Positions 9,201-17,484 of a stretch of 64,000 nucleotides of DNA are shown here, piece after piece. Below the pieces are notes generated by a model, which did no database searches, had not been told where the DNA came from, and was given only the letters and a program-made list of their open reading frames with translations. Made by a program: the position numbers and the translations under genes. The DNA is from Poriferisodalis sp965208895. Lineage in GTDB: Bacteria > Actinomycetota > Acidimicrobiia > Acidimicrobiales > Poriferisodalaceae. The first letter of the stretch is position 1. Each line of letters begins with the position of its first letter. Location of the stretch: positions 4,340,001-4,404,000 of the forward strand of contig NZ_OZ242363.1 in NCBI RefSeq assembly GCF_965208895.1. The letters are read 5' to 3'.

Positions 9201-10181
9201 TTGAGGGTGACCGGAGGCGTTGAGGGCACGCATTGGACGATGCGCGACCTCAATGATCCTGATGCGGTGTTCGCGAATGAGTTCGAGGTGGTCTTCGGGC
9301 CGGGTGATCGCGGTGTTGTGCTGGAGCCCGGTGACCAGCGTGCTGAGTTGGTGTTGACGGCTGTGGATGACAGCGACTGGGTCGACCAGGAGATCACTGT
9401 GTGGTACGGCACCGGCGCTCGAGTGCCGACGCTGAACGGCAGCACCGAGGGGGTGACGTTGGGGATCTCGTGGGGTCCTGACGGCGTGGAGCGCGCCGAC
9501 GGTTCCACCACCGTTGTCATTATCGACAGCGACGAGCCGCCCCCGCAGATCGACATCACCGCCGCGACCGGCGGGATCGAGGGCACGGCTGCGACGTTCA
9601 CGGTCACCGCGTCGACCCCGACGACAGCCGACCTCGACGTGAGCGTTGACATCGCTTCGGCAGGCGACTGGGGCGCAACGACAGGCACGCAGACGGTGAC
9701 GATCCCCCAAGGCGCCAACCAGGCGACCCTCGCTGTTGCCACGACCGACGACAGCGTCGACGAGCCCGACGGGTCGATCACCGCCACCATCGCAACAGGC
9801 AGCGGCTACACCATCGGCCGGCAAGCCACTCAGAGCGCACACATCGCCGACGACGACGACCCGCCGCCCGAGCCTGCCGTCGCGGCCTGCGCCGGCGCTC
9901 CGAGGGTGAGCGTCGCCGACGCCACAGCCGCACGAGGCGACGACCTCCACTTCGAGATCAGCCTCAGCTGCCGCTCGACGAGCGATGTCACCGTCTACTA
10001 CGCCGTCGCACTCGACCGAAAACTCGGCAACGTCGTCACCATCACCATCGAAAGCGGCGAAACCGGCGCGACCGTGAACGTCCCCACTCAAGGCATCGAA
10101 GCAGACATCGAATTCCACATCGTGTACCTCATCGGCGCCGCCAACAACACAGCCAAAGCCACATCCACCATCACCGACTGA
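3285..10181 (+). CDS. Giant secreted subtilisin/kexin-like protease with P-domain and 13 Calx-beta-like modules (paralogue 1 of 5)
   Basis: 2298 residues. A signal peptide (about 1-33, hydrophobic LALALLGGVLAGV, likely cleavage after AGA) is followed by an acidic Pro/Glu linker with two PEDGL repeats. A propeptide ends near residue 280 (PGVEAAVPNTFTP). The S8 domain has Asp373 (AVVD), His406 (HGTAVAG), oxyanion Asn504 (AGNG) and Ser580 (GGTSAATPM). A P-domain lies at about 685-807 (HLGENARGTWKLRV). Thirteen modules of roughly 100-160 residues then reach the C-terminus. Most end in DDD(D) acidic turns as in calcium-binding Calx-beta folds. Module 6 (from about 7455) and the last module are a Cys-bearing variant (SLSCR). 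No LPXTG, membrane anchor or sorting domain is seen. An internal ATG at 3321 is an alternative start. The substrate is unknown; the extracellular protease role is inferred from the domains. Confidence 0.85.
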   Translation: MSVVVGCGTRVGMAGLALALLGGVLAGVPAAGASQHSASAQQPRTPLDAESEPYSADLHSAESTTNRAPSAAGGEPSTPDGDLAPTEPAPGDGDGLVPEDGLAPEDGLGAPELGEAVQELGVTDLVGPDGVWIMHDGGREVPLRLLDAAEVAKLGDARSLAASAAASAYAPGVVGNASGASASGAAAAAKPDIWFVSDTGQPHLLVGGVNVLFGAHVGRPAIEAVWRHHGVAPGRVSPLGELPNAFLVKTVSDAESLRLADALSAEPGVEAAVPNTFTPFEMGQVSSVASEDCSVAYQGCTWHTADARSRCNAYTDPWPDELSSCQWHLDASGDYRFSPYWVPVRVSDPRIDINIGDVWSTTMGAGVTVAVVDTVWNPNHEDLVDNVDNARTKNMCYHIYLESATHGTAVAGVVGARDNAVGGRGVAPRATLVNYNLLNCYSSAKRAEALTLNKATVAVANHSYGDRPSQGLSPAGSIYQRALETSLEQGFGGKGTSHVTSAGNGRDSTRPGRYWEALEASNNHRGMITVCAVNSAGIQADFSEEGPSLWVCGLARERGQAGILAPVSQNHYTAHFGGTSAATPMVSGVIALMRSVNAELTWRDVKVILADTARIVDAQDSGWMSGARKYSSTGPGAEVYLFNYRYGFGLVDAEAAVAAAAGWTLLPPMQTYAASHTGDVALPGRGEEIELALDLQTSIDFTEHVKVTVAGDISDVRDYRWTLVSPSGAESLLAPEDSDCKAGRCSLRGSFDFGSSRHLGENARGTWKLRVQHMPTWPNCGDSRFRYIGYCDNSYREVISSWGVEVTGHTSGPTEPVSLSVSAARVAEGGSVDVAVSVGGPAPSEDLVVPLAFAGVSAEAGADYTAPASITVPKGSSSATATVSTAQDVVHEGEESFAVRLGALPIGYRPASGLVVVSIDDDDPLPVLSLRAASASVAEGGSVDVTARLSGLSSEDVTASLSAAAVAPAQPSDGWLGSPAVLRVPAGSTASSGSVAFTASQNDVYELSGSAAKTFEVSAAAVGGNGVADPAAITLSIDDDESAPVIAIAAGTAVAEGSAAEFTLTADPAPSGDLAVSVTVAQQGAFGVTTGAQTVTVPASGRAVLVVTTADDSTAEPDGSVTVTVAAGADYTPPPVPSASVAVFDDDAARLRVSIAASPDVAEGSAAEFTLTADPAPSGDLAVSVTVAQQGAFGVVTGVRSVTVPASGSVVLSVATTDDSFGEPDGSVIVIVVDGLDYDLGASSTAAVTVGDDDGGPVPVAVSLSAADASVSENGGATDFEIALSRALRAGETVSVPITVTGTPGSDWILGDPVGPGVTRTGYGKTTAVEFTAGGRVAVMRFEAVDDDETFDRPITFSFGTGTTAPTHVGVAGGITLGGPLTVTITDHDLPPVCDGRPTVSVADASAARGGRLVFEFSLSCRASGSVVAHYYIARDGEIVGNTQRVTFEPGDTHATVSVPTKDADTVKLQVAWAPGAANAFRVPAAIGTIVTTSPVVSIVAGGDITEGAAAAFTVTVVPAPASPITIAMDISQSGDFAYRSGQRTLVLSNSAAVYLVATRDDGVDEPDGSVTATLVDGAGYDLGTSSTATVAVADDDDPRPVVTIVAGGDVTEGHSATFTVTAEPSPTSPMAVDVSVSAAGDFGATVGARTVTIPTSGSATLSVATSNDSADEADGSVTATVVDGAGYDLGVDKTATVVVADDDDPPPQVDITAGSGGTEGTDAVFTITATPQPTANLDVAVAITASGDYGATTGTRTATISSGTTQATLTIATTDDSVDEPDGSVTATLVAGSGYTVGPLASETVQVLDDDDPPLVIPEVTITASSDVTEGADAVFTVTADPAPPAGVDVSVTVSAAGDWGASVGSQTVTLAANTPTATLTVATAGDSTDEADGSITVSLDAPAADAGYTISAVQGTAAVGVFDDDVDPLTVYMIFFARSIAEDGAGDDNQAHLRIAPTRALRSWETLTVPLRVTGGVEGTHWTMRDLNDPDAVFANEFEVVFGPGDRGVVLEPGDQRAELVLTAVDDSDWVDQEITVWYGTGARVPTLNGSTEGVTLGISWGPDGVERADGSTTVVIIDSDEPPPQIDITAATGGIEGTAATFTVTASTPTTADLDVSVDIASAGDWGATTGTQTVTIPQGANQATLAVATTDDSVDEPDGSITATIATGSGYTIGRQATQSAHIADDDDPPPEPAVAACAGAPRVSVADATAARGDDLHFEISLSCRSTSDVTVYYAVALDRKLGNVVTITIESGETGATVNVPTQGIEADIEFHIVYLIGAANNTAKATSTITD
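9066..9545 (+). repeat. Highly conserved ~160-residue module shared by all five giant genes
   Basis: This module begins DPLTVYMIFF and ends at IIDSDEPPPQ. Close copies lie at about 16132-16615, 23598-24077, 30269-30750 and 36700-37180. Long runs are identical at the DNA level, for example around the GATGATGATGTGGATCC junction at the module start and the end segment encoding TTVVIIDSDEPPPQ. It is longer than the flanking Calx-beta-like modules and starts with less GC-rich codons (GAT, TTT). Confidence 0.75.
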
Positions 10182-10381
10182 TTCCTCGCCGACGGGCGCC
10201 GCCGCGCCAGTGTCCGCCGTCGTGCAGCAACTTGGCCGCCGCCTAGTCACGGGTGCCCTCGTCTCAGGGAGCAAGGTTGTCAGATGCTCTCTTGTCGAGC
10301 TGTGGGCGCGAGGGCGTCTTTGCTTGTCTGGCGGGCGTGGTCTGCGGGTCCGCTGCGGTGGGTGAATTAGGCTGAGGGGTC
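10182..10381 (+). repeat. Spacer shared between giant genes (copy 1), carries the gene-2 promoter region
   Basis: This 200-bp spacer is almost identical to that at 17246-17484 and recognisably related to 31383-31582, so the duplication unit was gene plus spacer. A TAGGCT hexamer (10368-10373, fits TANNNT) sits 8 nt before the ATG at 10382, with AGGGG between them. That geometry would allow a leaderless or very short-leader transcript. No convincing intrinsic terminator for the preceding gene is visible. Confidence 0.6.
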
Positions 10382-13300
10382 ATGGTGGTCAAGGCCCGGG
10401 CTGTTCGAGTCAACGTTTTCTGCTTGGTGTTGGCGCTGTTGGGCGGGGTGCTGGCCGGCGTGCCCGCGGCGGGCGCGTCACAGCAGTCCCCACCGGCACA
10501 GCATCCGCGGACCCCGCTCGACGCTGAGGGCGAGTCGTACAGCGCCGTCCTCCAGACAGCGGAGTCGACGGAGAATCGGGCGCCGTCCGCGATAGGTGGT
10601 GAGCCCTCAGCATCTGACGGCGATCCTGCGCCGCCGGTGCCCGCGCCCGATGTCGAGGACGGGCTGGCGCCTGAGGACGGTTTGGGTGCTCCGGAGCTGG
10701 GCGAGGCGGTGCAGGAGTTGGGGGTCACCGATCTGGTGGGGCCCGACGGCGTGTGGATCATGCATGACGGCGGGCGTGAGGTGCCGCTGCGCCTGCTGGA
10801 TGCCGCGGAAGTAGCGGAACTGGGTGATGCCCGGTCGTTGGCGGCATCTGCGGCGGCCACTGCTTATGCGCCTGGGGCGGCTGGTAACGCGTCGGGGGCT
10901 GCGGCGAGTTCGGCGGCGAAGCCGGACACATGGTTCGTGTCCGATACCGGCGAGCCGCTCCTGCTGGTGGGCGGCGTGAATGTGCTGTTCGGTCCACATG
11001 TGGGCGGATCGGCAATCGAGGCGGTGTGGGACCGCCACGGCGTCGCGCCGGGGCGGGTGTCGCCGCTGGGCGAGTTACCCAACGGGTTCTTGGTAAAGAC
11101 GGTGTCTGATGCTGAGTCGCTGCGTCTGGCAGACGCGTTGTCGGCCGAGCCCGGTGTCGACACCGCGGTTCCCAACACGTTCACCCCGTTCGAGGTGGGG
11201 CAGGACCTGTTGGACGCCTCGGACGACTACGTTTCGCAGACCGCGGATGCGAGGCGGCGGTGCAACGCATACACCGACCTTTGGGCCGACGAGCTGTCGA
11301 GCTGCCAGTGGTATCTGGACGCGTCTGGCGACTTCCGGTATGACGACGCTGCCGGTTTCTACTACGGGGCCAGGGAACCGCTTATCGACATCAACCTCGG
11401 CGATGCGTGGTCCGCGACGATGGGGGCCGGGGTGACGGTGGCGGTGGTGGACCGCACCTGGAATCCGAACCACGAGGATCTCCGGGACAACGCGGATGCC
11501 AGCCGGAGCACGAACTGGGGCGGTTTCACCTCGGAGACCACCCGAGACGCTGCCTTTCACGGCACTGCGGTTGCCGGGGTTGTGGGCGCCCGCGACAACG
11601 CGGTGGGCGGGCGCGGCGTCGCGCCCCGGGCCACCCTGGTGAACTACAACCTGTTGGACAACTCCTCCGCCGCGCGAGAAGCCGAGGCGCTGACGCTCAA
11701 CATGGCGACGGTGGCGGTGGTCAACATGAGCTACGGCGCCATCGATTGGCCGGGGCTCTCGAAGAAGGGCTCGATTTATCAGCGGGCATTGGAGACCGGC
11801 CTTCAGCAGGGGTTCGGCGGCAAGGGGACTTCCTACGTGACGGCGGCCGGCAACGGCGGCCCGCTCGGTTGGTCAGGCTTGGAGGCTGGGAACAACTATC
11901 GAGCCATCATCTCGGCGTGCGCGGTGGACATGACGGGGAAATTGGCGTGGTACTCCGAGAAGGGTCCCAATCTGTGGGTGTGCGGGCTGTCGAACGGTCC
12001 TCCGGGCCGAGCGGGGATCTTGGCGCCGATGGGCCAGAACTATTACAGCGACGCCTTCGGGGGCACCAGCGCGGCAGCGCCGATGGTGTCGGGCGTGATT
12101 GCGTTGATGCGCAGCTTGAACGCCGAGTTGACGTGGCGGGATGTGAAGGTGATCCTGGCCGACACGGCGCAAAAGGTCGACCCGCGGGACTCGGGTTGGC
12201 TGAGCGGTGCGAGGAAGTACAGCTCGACGGAGCTGGTGGCCGAGTTGTACCCGTTCAACCACAAGTACGGCTTCGGTTTGGTGGATGCTGAGGCCGCCGT
12301 GGATGCCGCGGCGAGCTGGACGCTGCTGCCCTCGATGCAAACCTTCACGGCTTCGCACGCCGGCGCTGTGTCGCTTCCGGGGCGCGGCCATGAAATCGAG
12401 TTGGCCCTGGACTTGCAGACGGCCATCGATTTCACAGAGCACGTCAAGGTAACCGTCGCCGGCGACATGTCTGACTTCCGCGCCTACCGGTGGACGCTGG
12501 TGTCGCCGACGGGCACCGAGTCGCTCCTTTCGCCTGAGAGGGACTCGTGCTTTGCGGCCGCGTGCTCGTTGCGGGGCTCGTTCGACTTCGGATCGTCGCG
12601 CCACCTGGGCGAGAACCCGAGGGGCACTTGGAAGCTGAGAATCCAGCACATGCCGACTTGGCCGGATTGCTCCGACCGTTCCTTCTTCCTCTCGAACCCG
12701 TTTTGGTACATCGTGTATTGCGGCACTGGCTTCAGGCAGGTTGTCAGCTCGTGGAGCGTCGAGGTGACGGGGCACACGAGCGTGCCTACGAAGCCGGTTT
12801 CGCTGTCTTTCGGGGCGGCGAGCGTCGCTGAGGGCGGGAGTTTGGATGTGACGGTGTCGGTGGGCGGCCCGGCGCTGGAGAAGGATCTGGTGGTCCCGCT
12901 GGCGTTCGGGGGCGTGACGGCTGAAGCGGGCGCCGACTTCTCGGCGCCGACGTCGATCACGGTGCCCAAGGGGTCGTCGTCGGCCACCGCCCAGATTTCG
13001 ATCATCCAGGACACCGTCCACGAGGGTTCCGAGACATTCGCTGTCAGGCTGCACTCTTTGCCGGTGGGGTACCGGGCCGCGTCGCCGCTGGTGGTGGTGA
13101 CGATCGCCGATGACGACCCGTTGCCGACGCTGACGTTGCACGCCGCGGCGGCGGTGGTCGAAGGCGGTTCGGTGGATGTCGCCGCGCGGCTCAGCGGCGT
13201 GTCGTCTGAGGATGTGACTATCAACCTGTCCGCGTCCGCTGTCGCTCCGGCGGTGACCAGCGATGGGTGGCTCAGCTCGCCGGCGGTGTTGACGATCCCG

Positions 13301-16300
13301 GCGGGCTCGACGGCGAACTCGGGGTCTATGGCGTTCGCCGCGTCGCAGAACGACGTGTACGAGCCTTCGGGGCAGGCGGCGAAGACGTTCGAGGTGTCCG
13401 CGACCGCCCGCGGCGGCAACGGCGTGGCCGACCCCGCTGCGATCACGGTGAGGATCGACGACGACGAGTCCGCCCCGATGGTCTCCATAGCGGCAGGCCC
13501 CGCGGTCACTGAGGGTTCCGCCGCGCAGTTCACCCTCACCGCCGACCCAGCGCCGTCGGCTGATCTGGCGGTCAGCGTCACAGTGGCCCAGCAGGGCGCA
13601 TTCGGCGTCGTCACTGGTGTGCGGACGGTCACGATCCCCGCCTCTGGTCGGGCCGTGCTGACGGTGAGGACCACTGACGACTCGGCCCCGGAAGCCGACG
13701 GGTCGGTCGCCGTCACCATCACCGCGGGCGCTGATTACACGCCGTCGCCGGTTCCGTCGGCGACCGTGGCCGTGTTCGACGACGACGCTTCGAGGATTCG
13801 GGTTTCCATAGCGGCGGGCCCCGCGGTCACCGAGGGTTCCGCCGCGCAGTTCACCCTGACCGCCGACCCGGCGCCGTCGGCTGATCTGGCGGTGAGCGTG
13901 ACGGTGGCCCAGCAGGGTGCCTTCGGCGTCACTGTCGGCACGCGGTCGGTGACGGTCCCCGCTTCGGGCAGCGTTGTGCTGTCGGTCGCGACAACAGATG
14001 ACTCGTTCGGCGAGCCCGACGGGTCGGTCATCGTGGCTGTGGCCGACGGCCTCGGGTACGACCTCGCCGCGGCCGCTACGGCGACGGTTGTGGTGGCCGA
14101 CGACGACGGCGGCCCGGCGGGCGTCGCGATCACGCTGTCGGCGGCGGACGCGTCGGTGTCTGAGAACGGCGGCGCGACCGATTTCGAGATTGCTTTGAGC
14201 CGGGCGCTCAGAGCCGGCGAGACGGTGAGGGTGCCGATCACGGTGACGGGCACGCCGGGCAGTGACTGGTTGTTGGGCGATCCGGGCGGGCCGGGGGTGG
14301 TGCGCACCGGCTACGGCAAGACCACTGCGGTGGAGTTCACCGCTGGCGGGCGCGCTGCGGTGATGCGTTTCGAGGCTGTCGACGACGACGAGACGTTTGA
14401 CCGGCCCATCACGTTCTCGTTCGGCACTGGAACGAGAGCGCCCACCCACACTGGGGTCGCCGGCGGCATCACGGCAGGCGGGCCGCTCACCGTCACCATC
14501 GCCGACTACGACCTCCCGCCGGTGTGCGAGGGAAAGCCGACGGTGTCGGTGGCTGATGCGAGTGCGGCGCGGGGTGGGAGGTTGGTGTTCGAGTTCAGTT
14601 TGAGTTGTCGTGCGTCTGGTTCGGTGGTGGCGCACTACTACATCGCGCGGGACGGCGAGATCGTCGGGAATACCCAAAAGGTCACTTTCGAGCCCGGCGA
14701 CACTCACGCGATGTTGAGCGTGCCCACCGAAGACTCCGACAGGGTGAAATTGCAGGTCGCGTGGGCTCCCGGCGCCGCGAACGCTTTCCGTGTGCCCGAG
14801 GCCATCGGCACCATCATCACCGTCCTGCCGGTGGTCAGCATCGTCGCCGGCGGTGACGTCACCGAGGGTGCCGCCGCGGCGTTTACCGTGACCGTGGTCC
14901 CTGCACCGGCGAGCCCGATCACCATCGCCATGGACATCTCCCAGACCGGCGACTTCGCCTATCGGTCGGGACAGCGAACCCTGGTCTTGAGCAACGGTGT
15001 CGCGGTCTACCTCGTTGCGACCCGGGATGACGGTGTCGACGAGGCCGACGGGTCGGTCACTGCCACGCTGGTCGACGGCGCCGGCTACGACCTGGGCACC
15101 AGCAGCACGGCGACGGTCGCAGTCGCCGATGATGACGACCCGTCATCGGTGGTGACCATCGCGGCCGGCGGCGACGTCACCGAAGGCCACAACGCGAACT
15201 TCACCGTCACTGCCGTGCCTTTGCCGGCGAGCGCGATAGCGGTTGATGTGACGGTGTCGGCCGTCGGGGACTTCGGCGCGACGACCGGCGCCCGGACGGT
15301 GACGATCCCGACGACGGGGTCGGCGACGTTCGCGGTCGCGACCGCTGACGACTCGGCCGACGAGCCCGACGGTTCGGTCACCGCCACGCTGGTGGACGGC
15401 GACGGCTACGACCTGGGCGCGGACAAGACCGCCACGGTCGATGTGGCCGATGACGACGATCCGCCGCCGCAGGTGGACATCACGGCCAGTTCGGGCGGGA
15501 CCGAGGGCACGAGCGCGGTGTTCACCGTCACTGCGACGCCGGCGCCGGCGGCGGATCTTGATGTGGCCGTGGCGCTCACCGCCGCGGGCGATTTCGGGGT
15601 CACGACCGGGACGCGTACGGCGACGATCTTGTCGGGCACCACCGGGGCGACGCTGACCGTCGCCACTGCTGATGACAGTGTCGATGAGCCTGATGGCAGT
15701 GTGACGGCGTCGTTGGTGGCGGGCAGCGGTTACGCGGTCGGCCCGCTGGCGTCGCGGACGGTGCAGGTCGCAGATGACGACGATCCGCCGCCGGTGATCC
15801 CCGAGATCAGCATCGCTGCTGCTGGGGGTGCTGTGAGCGAGGGTTCTGGTGCGGTGTTCACGGTGACCGCGAGCCCGCCGAAGCCTGCGGGGTTCGATGT
15901 CGCTGTGTCGGTGTCGGCGTCGGGCGAGTGGGGTGTGGCTGGGGGTTCGCAAACGGTGAGCTTCGCGGCCAACGCGGCGTCGGCGACGCTGACTGTCCCG
16001 ACCGTTGGCGATTCCGTTGACGAGGCTGACGGCAGTGTGTCGGTGTCGTTGGACGCGCCGGGTGCGGATGCGGGGTACACGGTGTCGGCGACCCAGAGCG
16101 CTGCGTCGGTTGCGGTGTCTGATGATGATGTGGATCCGTTGACGGTGTACATGATCTTTTTTGCGAGGTCGATCGCTGAGGACGGCGCCGGCGATGACAA
16201 TCAGGCGCATCTGAGGATCGCGCCGACGCGTGCTTTGCGGTCGTGGGAGACGCTGACGGTGCCGTTGAGGGTGACCGGCGGTGATGAGGGCACGCATTGG

Positions 16301-17245
16301 ACGATGCGCGATCTGAATGATCCTGATGCGGTGTTCGCGAATGAGTTCGAGGTGGTCTTCGGGCCGGGTGATCGCGGTGTTGTGCTGGAGCCGGGTGATC
16401 AGCGTGCGGAGTTGGTGTTGACGGCTGTGGATGACAGCGACTGGGTCGATCAGGAGATCACTGTGTGGTACGGCACCGGCGCTCGGGTGCCGTCGCTGAA
16501 CGGCAGCACCGAGGGGGTGACGTTGGGGATCTCGTGGGGTCCAGACGGTGTCGAGCGCGCCGACGGTTCCACCACCGTTGTCATTATCGACAGCGACGAG
16601 CCGCCCCCGCAGATCGACATCACCGCTGCCGCAGGCGGAACCGAGGGAACCGACGCTGTGTTCACCATCACCGCGTCGGCACCCACGACAGCCGACCTCG
16701 ACGTGGCCGTGGATGTCGCCTCAACCGGCGACTGGGGTGCAACCGCCGGCACCCGCACCGCGACGATCCCCCAGGGCAGCACCCAAACCACCCTCACCAT
16801 CGCCACCGTCGACGACGACACCGATGAGCCCGACGGCACCATCACCGCCACCCTCGCCGCGGGCAGCGGCTACACCATCGGCTCCCACGCGTCGCGAGCC
16901 GCGCCGATCTCCGACGACGACGACCCGCCGCCCGAGCCCGCCGTCGCGGCCTGTGTCGGCAAGCCGACTGTCTCTGTCGCTGACGCGACGGCCGCACGAG
17001 GCGACGACCTCGAATTCGTGGTCAGCCTCAGCTGCCGCTCGAGTGGTGCGGTCACTGTGTATTACTTCATCTCCCACGGCGGAGGCTTCAGCGGCGGCGA
17101 AATCGTCACCATCGACAGCGGCGACACCGAGACGACTGTGAGTGTGCCCACCGCCGGGGTGGACCAGGCCATCGGGTTCCATGTCTTGTACACGATCGGC
17201 GCGGCCAACAACACAGCCAAAGCCACAGCCACCATCACCGACTGA
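10382..17245 (+). CDS. Giant secreted S8 protease / P-domain / Calx-beta protein (paralogue 2 of 5)
   Basis: 2287 residues with the same plan as paralogue 1. The signal peptide starts MVVKARAVRVNVF with cleavage probable after residue 32, and there is one PEDGL unit. Catalytic Asp357, His393 and Ser563 are present with an AGNGG oxyanion motif, so the enzyme looks active. The P-domain is near 668-797, followed by 13 modules. The linker (SYSAVLQTAEST) groups with paralogue 5, whereas the C-terminal module (YYFISHGGGFSGG) groups with paralogue 4, a mosaic pattern. The loop before the catalytic His (GGFTSETTRDAAF) differs from its sisters. Start: ATG after AGGGGTC; the GTG three bases later is equally possible. 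Confidence 0.85.
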   Translation: MVVKARAVRVNVFCLVLALLGGVLAGVPAAGASQQSPPAQHPRTPLDAEGESYSAVLQTAESTENRAPSAIGGEPSASDGDPAPPVPAPDVEDGLAPEDGLGAPELGEAVQELGVTDLVGPDGVWIMHDGGREVPLRLLDAAEVAELGDARSLAASAAATAYAPGAAGNASGAAASSAAKPDTWFVSDTGEPLLLVGGVNVLFGPHVGGSAIEAVWDRHGVAPGRVSPLGELPNGFLVKTVSDAESLRLADALSAEPGVDTAVPNTFTPFEVGQDLLDASDDYVSQTADARRRCNAYTDLWADELSSCQWYLDASGDFRYDDAAGFYYGAREPLIDINLGDAWSATMGAGVTVAVVDRTWNPNHEDLRDNADASRSTNWGGFTSETTRDAAFHGTAVAGVVGARDNAVGGRGVAPRATLVNYNLLDNSSAAREAEALTLNMATVAVVNMSYGAIDWPGLSKKGSIYQRALETGLQQGFGGKGTSYVTAAGNGGPLGWSGLEAGNNYRAIISACAVDMTGKLAWYSEKGPNLWVCGLSNGPPGRAGILAPMGQNYYSDAFGGTSAAAPMVSGVIALMRSLNAELTWRDVKVILADTAQKVDPRDSGWLSGARKYSSTELVAELYPFNHKYGFGLVDAEAAVDAAASWTLLPSMQTFTASHAGAVSLPGRGHEIELALDLQTAIDFTEHVKVTVAGDMSDFRAYRWTLVSPTGTESLLSPERDSCFAAACSLRGSFDFGSSRHLGENPRGTWKLRIQHMPTWPDCSDRSFFLSNPFWYIVYCGTGFRQVVSSWSVEVTGHTSVPTKPVSLSFGAASVAEGGSLDVTVSVGGPALEKDLVVPLAFGGVTAEAGADFSAPTSITVPKGSSSATAQISIIQDTVHEGSETFAVRLHSLPVGYRAASPLVVVTIADDDPLPTLTLHAAAAVVEGGSVDVAARLSGVSSEDVTINLSASAVAPAVTSDGWLSSPAVLTIPAGSTANSGSMAFAASQNDVYEPSGQAAKTFEVSATARGGNGVADPAAITVRIDDDESAPMVSIAAGPAVTEGSAAQFTLTADPAPSADLAVSVTVAQQGAFGVVTGVRTVTIPASGRAVLTVRTTDDSAPEADGSVAVTITAGADYTPSPVPSATVAVFDDDASRIRVSIAAGPAVTEGSAAQFTLTADPAPSADLAVSVTVAQQGAFGVTVGTRSVTVPASGSVVLSVATTDDSFGEPDGSVIVAVADGLGYDLAAAATATVVVADDDGGPAGVAITLSAADASVSENGGATDFEIALSRALRAGETVRVPITVTGTPGSDWLLGDPGGPGVVRTGYGKTTAVEFTAGGRAAVMRFEAVDDDETFDRPITFSFGTGTRAPTHTGVAGGITAGGPLTVTIADYDLPPVCEGKPTVSVADASAARGGRLVFEFSLSCRASGSVVAHYYIARDGEIVGNTQKVTFEPGDTHAMLSVPTEDSDRVKLQVAWAPGAANAFRVPEAIGTIITVLPVVSIVAGGDVTEGAAAAFTVTVVPAPASPITIAMDISQTGDFAYRSGQRTLVLSNGVAVYLVATRDDGVDEADGSVTATLVDGAGYDLGTSSTATVAVADDDDPSSVVTIAAGGDVTEGHNANFTVTAVPLPASAIAVDVTVSAVGDFGATTGARTVTIPTTGSATFAVATADDSADEPDGSVTATLVDGDGYDLGADKTATVDVADDDDPPPQVDITASSGGTEGTSAVFTVTATPAPAADLDVAVALTAAGDFGVTTGTRTATILSGTTGATLTVATADDSVDEPDGSVTASLVAGSGYAVGPLASRTVQVADDDDPPPVIPEISIAAAGGAVSEGSGAVFTVTASPPKPAGFDVAVSVSASGEWGVAGGSQTVSFAANAASATLTVPTVGDSVDEADGSVSVSLDAPGADAGYTVSATQSAASVAVSDDDVDPLTVYMIFFARSIAEDGAGDDNQAHLRIAPTRALRSWETLTVPLRVTGGDEGTHWTMRDLNDPDAVFANEFEVVFGPGDRGVVLEPGDQRAELVLTAVDDSDWVDQEITVWYGTGARVPSLNGSTEGVTLGISWGPDGVERADGSTTVVIIDSDEPPPQIDITAAAGGTEGTDAVFTITASAPTTADLDVAVDVASTGDWGATAGTRTATIPQGSTQTTLTIATVDDDTDEPDGTITATLAAGSGYTIGSHASRAAPISDDDDPPPEPAVAACVGKPTVSVADATAARGDDLEFVVSLSCRSSGAVTVYYFISHGGGFSGGEIVTIDSGDTETTVSVPTAGVDQAIGFHVLYTIGAANNTAKATATITD

Positions 17246-17484
17246 CTCATCGCCGACGGGCGCCGCCGCGCCAGTGTCCGCCGTCGTGCAGCAACTTGGC
17301 CGCCGCCTAGTCACGGGCGTCCTCGTCGCAGGGAGCAAGGTTGTCAGATGCTCTCTTGTCGAGCCGTGGGCGCGAGGGCGTCTTTGCTTGTCTGGTGGGC
17401 GCAGTCTGCGGGTCCGCTGCCGCGAGTTGTCTGACGGGCGTGGTCTGCGGGTCCGCTGCGGTGGGTGAATTAGGTTGAGGGGTC
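17246..17484 (+). repeat. Spacer shared between giant genes (copy 2, with internal 39-bp expansion)
   Basis: Nearly the same sequence as 10182-10381, but 39 bp longer because the segment containing TCTGCGGGTCCGCTGC occurs twice (about 17406-17421 and 17443-17458). It ends in the same TTAGG...GAGGGGTCATG start region. The high identity of this non-coding DNA indicates recent duplication or conversion between the gene-2 and gene-3 loci. Confidence 0.6.

Noticed and set aside
10080..10181. Surface anchor at the C-terminus of the giant proteins
   Set aside because: All five end in TSTIT(D/N) with no LPXTG, hydrophobic tail or charged end, so sortase or membrane anchoring is not supported.
11873..14707. 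Very long antisense open frame inside giant gene 2 (and similar ones in the other four)
   Set aside because: Strong GC bias at third positions and repetitive coding sequence keep the opposite strand open. The products are Arg/His-rich and mirror the sense repeats; no start signals.
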